Below the pieces are notes generated by a model. The model did not search any database, was not told where the DNA came from, and saw only the letters and a program-made list of their open reading frames with translations. A program made the position numbers and the translations under genes. Shown here piece by piece: positions 58,197 to 64,000 of a stretch of 64,000 nt of DNA (the first letter of the stretch is position 1; the number at the start of each line of letters is the position of its first letter). The DNA comes from Elusimicrobiota bacterium (lineage in GTDB: Bacteria; Elusimicrobiota; Elusimicrobia; UBA1565; UBA9628): NCBI GenBank assembly GCA_016218575.1, contig JACRDN010000017.1, positions 186,001 to 250,000 of the forward strand, in the 5' to 3' direction.

Positions 58197-60524
58197 TTAG
58201 CGAATCTCGATGAAGGTGAACTGCTCTAGCGGCTCTCGCGAGAGCGACCAGGGAAGAAAACCCATGGCGCTCGAGTAGTACCCGCCCTCCCCGCTCCAGC
58301 CGCTCATGTGGCGCAGGGGGATGGGGGACTGGACCACGGCTTGGCTGACCAGCGCCTCGATTTTTCGGGAGGGAGGCAGGACGTTGCTGTTCACCTTGGG
58401 CATGACCACCACGTCGCCCGGGCGCGCCGCGTTCCAGCCTCCCAAAGTCCGGTCGAGCTGGCGCGCCCCGGCCCTGCCGAGGTACTCCTGCAGGCCCCAG
58501 TGGCCGCCGTACCAGACGCGGCGGTCCCGCGCTATGTAGCGGTCGGAAACGAAGGCGGCGGCGCGCCTCTGCGCCAGGGCGTACTCGACGTCCACCGCGA
58601 TCACGAGCGCTGTCAGGCCCGCCGCCGCGGCAAGCCCCGTCCGGCCGAGCGCGGGCAGGAGCTCGGGGCGCTCGGCCTCGAGCCTTTCCCAGAGCCAAAA
58701 GACCAGGGGGGGCAGCAGGAAGAGCACGAAGCGGGCCAGAACCGACCAATAGGCCGCCTGGAGCGATCCCGCCGAGGCGGCCCAGGAAAGCCATAGAGCC
58801 GAGCCAGCCGTGCGCCGGCCCTTGAGAAGGGTCCAGGCGCCGAGCATGGTCCCCCAGGCGAGGAAAAAGCCGGTGAGCCGGTCCACGGGGCGCACCAATG
58901 GGGCGATGTCCATCCAAGGCGAGAACAAGGTCGCGCAGGCCGCCCCGCTCAAGAGCGCGGCGCGGCGGGAGGGCCTCAGGAAAAATCCCCAGGCCGCCGT
59001 GACCACGCCGAGTCCCCCCGTGAAAGCGAGAAGGGCCCGGGCCTTGTGGCCGGGGCCGGCCCAGGGCACTTCGGTGGACTGGGAGGTGAGGGACCATACG
59101 GCGCGCAGGGCCGAGCCGTGGTTTAGGAAGTCCCAGGCTTGGTAGAGGCCGACTCCGGAGAGGGCCAAGACCGCCCAGGCCGCGATCCGGGTCCAGCGCA
59201 CGCCGCGCAAGAGGCAAAAGCCCGCCGCCGCAGGCACGAGGAAAACCGCATTGTACTTGCTGAGGATGGCGAGCCCCGCCAAGGCCGAGGAAAACCAAAA
59301 GGCGCTTGATCTCTCCTCCTCCACCCCGACGGCCAGGAGCCAGAGCGAGGGCAAAGCGAAGCTCGCCATGAGCCCTTCGGCCATGGCATGGCCCAGGTTC
59401 AAGGACCAGGCCGGGCCGCAGAGCACGATCAAGGTCGGCCAGAGGGGATTCTTGAGGTAGCGGCAGGCCAGGGCCAGGAGCGCCCAGGCCGAGGCGAGCA
59501 AAGCCGGGAAGAACAAGGCGCGGGTGAGCCATTCCCCGCCCCCCGATATTTTGAGAGCCCCCGCCAAGGCATAGCCCAGGAGGGGCGGATTGTTGTGGAG
59601 GCGCGCCATGGGCACGGAGGCCCCGTACCAGTTGAAGGAGAAATCCAGGGGATGGAGGGGGTCCTTCAAGATATGCCGCGCGATGGCAAGATAGAAGGGC
59701 TCGTCCATGTGCCAGGGCTCGGCCCACAGAAATAACATCGGCAGGAGCATGGCCGCCGCCACTACAAAGAGCTCCAACTTAGAAGGAAGGCGTCCAGCCG
59801 GGGATTCCTCTGGCCCCGCGGAAAGCCCGGCGAGCCTGACCAGGAACTTGGGCAGCTCTATCCAAAGATTGAGCTTGGACCGGCCGAATTTGCGGTCTGA
59901 GAAGCGCACCGGGAGCTCCGCCACCCGGTAGCCCGAGCCCGCCACCTTCAATATCATCTCGAGAAGCAGGGAATTGCTGTTCTCCCGGGTTTGGACGGCG
60001 CGCCATACCGCGCGGCGTATGGCGCGGAAATTGGCGGAGTAATCGCTCAGGGCCAGGCCCGTCAGGCGCTTTACCACGGCGTTGCCGAGGCGGCTCACCC
60101 AATACTTGGCCTCGATCCGCAGATTGGGCCTCTCGTAGCCGCCGCCCGCGCCGTGGCGGCAGCCCAGGACGAGGTCCGCGCCGGAGTCTATGGCCGTCAG
60201 AAGCCGCGGGATGTCCTTAGGATCGAAGGAGAGGTCCGCATCCATGGAGAGGATCACGTCGTTTGCGGCCCGGTCGTAGCCCCAGCGCAGGGCCGCGCCG
60301 ATGCCCTCGCGGGAGGGCTTTGAAAGGAGCCGTGCCTCCGGAATGCTCCGGGAAAGCTCGGCCACGGCCAGCGCCGTGCCATCCGGGGAATTATCATCCA
60401 CGACCAGTATCTCGTGCCGCCTGCCGGCCAGGACCTCGTGGACGGCCCGTATCAGGGCCTCGATGTTCTCGCGCTCGTTGAAGGTCGGAATGACCACCGA
60501 GACGCTGGAAGGCTGGCTCGTCAC
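58197..60524 (-). CDS. GT2 glycosyltransferase fused to PMT/ArnT-like GT39 membrane domain
   Basis: 775 aa, GTG start. N-terminal ~235 residues are a GT2 dolichyl-phosphate-mannose-synthase-like domain: VVIPTFNERENIEALI, VVDDNSPDGT, DADLSFDP. About 255-775 is a polytopic PMT-2-type glycosyltransferase with the acidic loop EPWHMDEPFY near the first periplasmic turn. Such fusions make a polyprenyl-phosphate sugar and transfer it to lipid or protein. Separate from the rSAM cluster, with convergent end 4 bp from crp. Minus-strand promoter gives a leaderless start. Confidence 0.88.
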   Translation of the reverse strand: MTSQPSSVSVVIPTFNERENIEALIRAVHEVLAGRRHEILVVDDNSPDGTALAVAELSRSIPEARLLSKPSREGIGAALRWGYDRAANDVILSMDADLSFDPKDIPRLLTAIDSGADLVLGCRHGAGGGYERPNLRIEAKYWVSRLGNAVVKRLTGLALSDYSANFRAIRRAVWRAVQTRENSNSLLLEMILKVAGSGYRVAELPVRFSDRKFGRSKLNLWIELPKFLVRLAGLSAGPEESPAGRLPSKLELFVVAAAMLLPMLFLWAEPWHMDEPFYLAIARHILKDPLHPLDFSFNWYGASVPMARLHNNPPLLGYALAGALKISGGGEWLTRALFFPALLASAWALLALACRYLKNPLWPTLIVLCGPAWSLNLGHAMAEGLMASFALPSLWLLAVGVEEERSSAFWFSSALAGLAILSKYNAVFLVPAAAGFCLLRGVRWTRIAAWAVLALSGVGLYQAWDFLNHGSALRAVWSLTSQSTEVPWAGPGHKARALLAFTGGLGVVTAAWGFFLRPSRRAALLSGAACATLFSPWMDIAPLVRPVDRLTGFFLAWGTMLGAWTLLKGRRTAGSALWLSWAASAGSLQAAYWSVLARFVLFLLPPLVFWLWERLEAERPELLPALGRTGLAAAAGLTALVIAVDVEYALAQRRAAAFVSDRYIARDRRVWYGGHWGLQEYLGRAGARQLDRTLGGWNAARPGDVVVMPKVNSNVLPPSRKIEALVSQAVVQSPIPLRHMSGWSGEGGYYSSAMGFLPWSLSREPLEQFTFIEIR

Positions 60525-60530
60525 GGGGCG

Positions 60531-60559
60531 ATTCTACCAGTTGTGGCGCCCACAGCCAA
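60531..60559 (-). promoter_or_regulatory. Sigma-70 promoter of fused glycosyltransferase
   Basis: Minus strand: TTGGCT (60559-60554), 17-bp spacer, TAGAAT (60536-60531). Start expected at 60524, the first base of the GTG start codon, so the mRNA would be leaderless. Confidence 0.6.
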
Positions 60560-60596
60560 GCGCCGGTCCTGTAGGGCTTATTTGGTACAATTGTTT

Positions 60597-60701
60597 ATGT
60601 TTTCAGCTCTTACAGCGGTTTTAATTGTCCCTGGCTTTGCCTCCGCTGGCGTGCCACCAAGAATGCTGCGCCGGGAGACCATCGTCAAAAGGAAGTCCTG
60701 A
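60597..60701 (+). CDS. Possible small exported peptide
   Basis: 34 codons. MFSALTAVLIVPGFASAG looks like a signal peptide, followed by a basic tail (PPRMLRRETIVKRKS). A TACAAT -10 at 60586-60591 would start transcription about at the ATG, the same leaderless style as elsewhere. No homologue recognised, and the gap of 195 bp between the glycosyltransferase and CPBP gene would otherwise be empty. Could be chance. Confidence 0.3.
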   Translation: MFSALTAVLIVPGFASAGVPPRMLRRETIVKRKS

Positions 60702-60719
60702 CTGCTAAGAGCCATACTA

Positions 60720-61337
60720 TTGGACCCGCAACTTATTCGCAGTCTTGACGTTTCTATAACCAGCGCGGGCCTCTGGCTTGGAATCGGCATTGCCTATGTC
60801 CTGGTTGTCAGGGTTTGGTGGAAAGTGCCATTCGCCGAGGCTGTTCGCCGTGCTGGCATTGCGTGGGGGAACAGACGCGACTGGGCCTTCGCGGCCGCGT
60901 TTCTGCTCCCGTGGCTTGCCTTCGTGTGGGCGTCCTATCGCTGGATGCCGGTGACGGCCGCCGACACGACGTCTCCTTATCGCCCGTTTCTGGGCAAAGG
61001 TGTTTCAGTCGGCGTCATCCTGGCCGCCCTCACTTACGGGATTGTCGCCGCGGGCTTTGGAGAGGAGTTATTTTTTCGCGGGCTCATCGCGGGTGCTCTT
61101 GGGCGAAGGATGGCGCTTTGGAAAGCGAACCTCGTTCAGACGTTCGTCTTTCTGGCGCCCCACCTGCTGATTCTGCTGATAAAGCCAGCGGCTGCGCCTA
61201 TCCTCATTGGGGTGGCGGCTCTGGCGGCAACGGCAGGATGGCTTCGCCTTCGGTCCGGTTCGATCGGGCCCGGGCTGATGCTTCATGGGCTTGGAAACAC
61301 GTTCGTCGCCATGCTGGCGGCGGCCAGTTCGCAGTAG
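60720..61337 (+). CDS. CPBP-family intramembrane metalloprotease
   Basis: 205 aa, TTG start (no ATG in a suitable place). Motifs GEELFFRG (EExxxR), FLAPHLL and HGLGNTF fit the CPBP/Abi family: Glu-Glu-x3-Arg, Phe-x3-His and His-x3-Asn/Asp. Around six membrane helices. Such proteins process prenylated or peptide substrates or protect from bacteriocin-like peptides. The region has slightly lower GC content and looser packing than its neighbours. Not linked to the rSAM cluster by operon structure. Confidence 0.82.
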   Translation: MDPQLIRSLDVSITSAGLWLGIGIAYVLVVRVWWKVPFAEAVRRAGIAWGNRRDWAFAAAFLLPWLAFVWASYRWMPVTAADTTSPYRPFLGKGVSVGVILAALTYGIVAAGFGEELFFRGLIAGALGRRMALWKANLVQTFVFLAPHLLILLIKPAAAPILIGVAALAATAGWLRLRSGSIGPGLMLHGLGNTFVAMLAAASSQ

Positions 61338-61410
61338 TGAAGTGATTCTCATGCCGATAGCCGGTGGGGCGCCTTCGGCGAGTAGACGCGTCTTTTAAAC
61401 GCCCATTTTG

Positions 61411-63327
61411 ATGACCTCCCTGTATTCGGCGGTGCACCCGTTTCTTCCCATGAACCGCCGCGAGATGCAAGCCCGCGGCTGGGACCAGGTGGACGTGGTG
61501 TTCGTGACCGGCGACGCCTACATAGACCATTACTCCTTCGCCATGGCCATTTTAGGAAGGGTCCTGGAGGACCAGGGCTTTCGCGTGGGCATCCTGAGCC
61601 AGCCCGACTGGCGCTCCTGCGCGCCCTGGCGGGAGTTCGGCCGGCCGCGCCTCTTCTTCGCGGTCTCGGCCGGGAACATGGACTCCATGATCAACCATTA
61701 CACGGCCAACAAGAAGGTCCGCAACGACGACGCCTATTCTCCGGGGGGCCGCATCCGCCTGCGCCCGGACCGGGCCACCATCCCGTACTGCCAAAGGGCG
61801 CGGGAGGCCTTCCCGGGCGTGCCCGTGGTGGCGGGGGGCGTGGAGGCGAGCTTGAGGCGCTTGGCCCATTACGACTATTGGAGCGACGCGGTGAAGCCCT
61901 CGATTTTGCTCGATTCCAAGGCCGATCTCCTGGCCTACGGGATGGGCGAGGAGAATATCCTCGCCATCGCCCGGGGCCTGGCGGCGGGAAAAACCTTGAA
62001 GGAAATGCGCGGCCTGCGCGGGATCGCCTACGCGTTGGGCGCGAGCGAAACCCCGCCCCGGGACGGTGCCGTCAATCTGCCTTCCTTCGCCGAGGTCCGC
62101 GGCGACAAGGACAAGTTCCTCCAGGCGACCCGCTTGATCCACAGGGAGACGAGCCCCTTCAACGCCAAGACTATCGTCCAGTACCACGACAAGCGGGCCG
62201 TGGTCCAGACCCCTCCCCAGCTTCCGGCGAGCCAGGAGCGCATGGACTACTACTACGGCCTGCCCTTCACGCGTCGGCCGCACCCCTCCTATCGCGAGCC
62301 CATCCCGGCCTACGAGATGATCAAGGACTCGGTCACTATCATGCGCGGCTGCTTCGGGGGCTGCACATTCTGCTCCATCACCGCCCACCAGGGCCGCACC
62401 ATCCAGTCCCGCTCCCAAGAGAGCGTGCTGGGCGAGCTCAAGGCCATGGGCCGGGACCCGGAGTTCAAGGGTGTGGTCTCCGACATCGGGGGGCCGACGG
62501 CCAACATGTACCAGATGCGCTGCGCCAAGCCCGAGGTGGAGAGGATATGCAGGCGCCTTTCCTGTGTGAGCCCCGTGATTTGCAAGTGCCTGGGCACCGA
62601 CCACGGGCCGCTCACCGAGCTCATGAAAAAATCCCGCGAGGTGGAAGGGGTGGACAAGGTCTTGGTCGCAAGCGGCATCCGCATGGACCTGGCCCGGCTT
62701 TCGCCGGAGTACATGGGGGAGCTTGCCCGGCACCACGTGGGTGGACGCTTGAAGGTCGCGCCCGAGCACGTGGATCCCACAGTTCTTGCCGCCATGAAAA
62801 AGCCCGCCTACGACACCTTCGAGGACTTCGCGGCCAAGTTCAAGGAGGAGAACCGCAAGGCGGGCAAGAAGCAATTCCTGGTCCCCTATTTCATCGCCAG
62901 CCACCCGGGCTCGGATCTTAAGGCCATGATCGCCTTGGCGGTTTTCCTGAAGAGAAACGGCTACAAGCCCGACCAGGTGCAGGACTTCATCCCCGCCCCC
63001 TTCGATGTCGCCACGGCCATGTATTACACTGGCAAGGACCCGGAGACCGGGGCGGCCCTTCCCATCGCCCGGGGCCTGCGCGACCGCAGGCTCCAGCGCG
63101 CCCTCCTGCAGTTCTTCAAGCCCGAGAATTACTTCGAGGTGAGGGAGGCCTTGCTCAAGGCCGGGAGGCGGGACTTGATCGGCCCCGGCTGCGATTGCCT
63201 CATCCCCGGGCGGCCCCCGGCCGCGGCACTCCTAGAGAGGCGCCGCCGCGCGCAGAAGGAGGTCGGCGAGCACGTCCACCGCATCCCGTCGGCCGGCTAC
63301 CGCCCCAAGCGGCCTTCGGCGCGTTAA
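61411..63327 (+). CDS. ygiQ: YgiQ-family radical SAM protein
   Basis: 638 aa. N-terminal YgiQ domain ([31 protein letters not shown]) and a radical SAM core with [16 protein letters not shown] (Cys-x3-Cys-x2-Cys) and the [14 protein letters not shown] motif, ending in a Lys/Arg-rich tail. UPF0313 family of unknown function found in many bacteria. Start at ATG 61411; TTG 61408 in frame. Overlaps the convergent PilB-like gene by 4 bp. Not part of the Hxs-like cluster. Confidence 0.92.
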   Translation: MTSLYSAVHPFLPMNRREMQARGWDQVDVVFVTGDAYIDHYSFAMAILGRVLEDQGFRVGILSQPDWRSCAPWREFGRPRLFFAVSAGNMDSMINHYTANKKVRNDDAYSPGGRIRLRPDRATIPYCQRAREAFPGVPVVAGGVEASLRRLAHYDYWSDAVKPSILLDSKADLLAYGMGEENILAIARGLAAGKTLKEMRGLRGIAYALGASETPPRDGAVNLPSFAEVRGDKDKFLQATRLIHRETSPFNAKTIVQYHDKRAVVQTPPQLPASQERMDYYYGLPFTRRPHPSYREPIPAYEMIKDSVTIMRGCFGGCTFCSITAHQGRTIQSRSQESVLGELKAMGRDPEFKGVVSDIGGPTANMYQMRCAKPEVERICRRLSCVSPVICKCLGTDHGPLTELMKKSREVEGVDKVLVASGIRMDLARLSPEYMGELARHHVGGRLKVAPEHVDPTVLAAMKKPAYDTFEDFAAKFKEENRKAGKKQFLVPYFIASHPGSDLKAMIALAVFLKRNGYKPDQVQDFIPAPFDVATAMYYTGKDPETGAALPIARGLRDRRLQRALLQFFKPENYFEVREALLKAGRRDLIGPGCDCLIPGRPPAAALLERRRRAQKEVGEHVHRIPSAGYRPKRPSAR

Positions 63328-64000
63328 GCCGGCAGCTTGTCGGCCTCGGAGTCCTCGCAGACCTCCAGGACGTCCTCCAAGGTGGTGACGCCGCGGACGA
63401 CTTTCTCGAGGCCGTCCTGAAGTACCGTTTTCATTCCCGTCTTGAGGGCCGATTCGTGGACCTCGGGGGAGGTGGCCTTCATGATAATTTGGCGCCGGAT
63501 CTCCTCGTTGGCGACCAGGAGCTCCGAGATTACGGTGCGGCCCCTGAACCCCGTGAAAAAGCAGTGGCGGCAGCCCTTGCCGCGGGAGACCTTGGCCTCT
63601 CCGAGGTCGCCTGGGAGGTGCCTGGCCAGGAAGGCCAGGGCCTCGGGGCTGGGCGGGGCTGACTCCTTGCACTCCTGGCAAATGGTCCTGACCAGGCGCT
63701 GGCTCATGGCGCAGCGCAGGCTGCTCGCGATGAGGTAAGGCTCGGCTCCCATCTCCATGAGCCGCACCACCGCCCCCGCGGCGTTGTTGGTGTGCAAGGT
63801 GGCAAATACCAGGTGCCCCGTCAAGGCCGCGCGGATCGCGATCTCGGTGGTCTCCAGATCCCGGACCTCGCCCACCAGGATCACGTCCGGGTCCTGCCTC
63901 AGGATCGAGCGCAGGACCTTGGCGAAGTTGAGGTCTATGTCCGGGTTGACCTGGATTTGGGTCAGTCCCTCGATCTGGTACTCCACCGGGTCCTCGACCG
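63324..64000 (-). CDS. GspE/PilB-type secretion or pilus ATPase, N-terminus outside window
   Basis: C-terminal ~225 residues of a type II secretion/type IV pilus assembly ATPase; the frame runs off the window end through VEDPVEYQI. Walker B-type and Asp boxes: [24 protein letters not shown] and the His box [12 protein letters not shown]. Tetracysteine zinc motif is CQECKESA... with [12 protein letters not shown] (C-x2-C ... C-x2-C). A system that could use type IV pilins, relevant because of the A24-like peptidase at 54.6 kb, but the two loci are 8 kb apart. Confidence 0.92.
   Translation of the reverse strand, partial: VEDPVEYQIEGLTQIQVNPDIDLNFAKVLRSILRQDPDVILVGEVRDLETTEIAIRAALTGHLVFATLHTNNAAGAVVRLMEMGAEPYLIASSLRCAMSQRLVRTICQECKESAPPSPEALAFLARHLPGDLGEAKVSRGKGCRHCFFTGFRGRTVISELLVANEEIRRQIIMKATSPEVHESALKTGMKTVLQDGLEKVVRGVTTLEDVLEVCEDSEADKLPA

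Noticed and set aside
61411-63327. Member of the Hxs-like rSAM cluster
   Set aside because: It is a widely conserved YgiQ-family protein, separated by a glycosyltransferase and a CPBP gene.

Overview
This is a dense, GC-rich bacterial chromosome segment with many ATGA/GTGA-type gene overlaps and no rRNA, tRNA, CRISPR array or insertion sequence that I could recognise. The gene content is an anaerobic respirer's: a hydrogenase-related Ehr-type membrane complex, a 2-oxoacid:ferredoxin oxidoreductase, c-type cytochromes with a bc-type complex, an MtrAB-like porin-cytochrome pair and a clade II nitrous oxide reductase. The Ehr complex, the number of radical SAM (rSAM) enzymes and a secreted protein with a YPAPSGVY / GSVGVGT signature suggest Elusimicrobiota or a related lineage. 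That placement is an inference; no marker gene is present.

Layout. 1-8922: Ehr-type complex with two NuoL/HyfB-like antiporter subunits split by a HTH-PTS-EIIA regulator; its large subunit lacks most NiFe ligands. 8944-12408: ArsR regulator and a divergent four-subunit oxidoreductase (gamma-delta-alpha-beta). 12432-14279: hemerythrin, OsmC-like protein, fluoride riboswitch with crcB and a DUF190 gene. 14541-22982: hemA, cytochromes, Crp regulator, decaheme cytochrome with outer-membrane barrel, Rieske and cytochrome b genes. 23025-29250: lipoprotein, ResB/CcsA cytochrome maturation, protoporphyrinogen oxidase, heme A synthase, CbiX-type chelatase. 29334-37664: HCO-I-like membrane protein, NsrR-like Rrf2 regulator and nos genes, with NosD and NosF fused. 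37639-41520 (minus): tyrosine phenol-lyase-like enzyme, an rSAM-isochorismatase fusion and a TrxR-like flavoprotein. 41617-58192: a large rSAM cluster around a His-Xaa-Ser repeat peptide. 58197-64000: fused glycosyltransferase, CPBP protease, YgiQ-type rSAM protein and the end of a PilB/GspE ATPase.

The most unusual system is 39-58 kb. A precursor of 24 consecutive Ser-His-Xaa triplets sits beside HxsD-like and HxsB-like proteins, and the neighbourhood adds eight more rSAM genes plus the rSAM-isochorismatase fusion, an A24 prepilin-peptidase-like protein, a tetrapyrrole-methylase-fold methyltransferase, an uncharacterised paralogous pair and a Crp-family regulator. Two divergent promoter regions in it each carry a TATGA-N6-TCATA palindrome centred exactly 41.5 bp from the inferred start sites in both directions. 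The Crp-family protein at the end of the cluster is the obvious candidate activator.

Two regulatory patterns cross the whole window. Eight GG-N10-GC elements of the form nGG-N8-GTTGC (sigma-54 -24/-12 type) sit just upstream of the oxidoreductase, OsmC, hemA, cytochrome-maturation, ctaA, HCO-I-like, Rrf2 and crp genes. Most first genes of transcription units also have inferred start sites 0-7 nt before the start codon, so leaderless mRNAs look common, whereas internal genes often have Shine-Dalgarno sequences.
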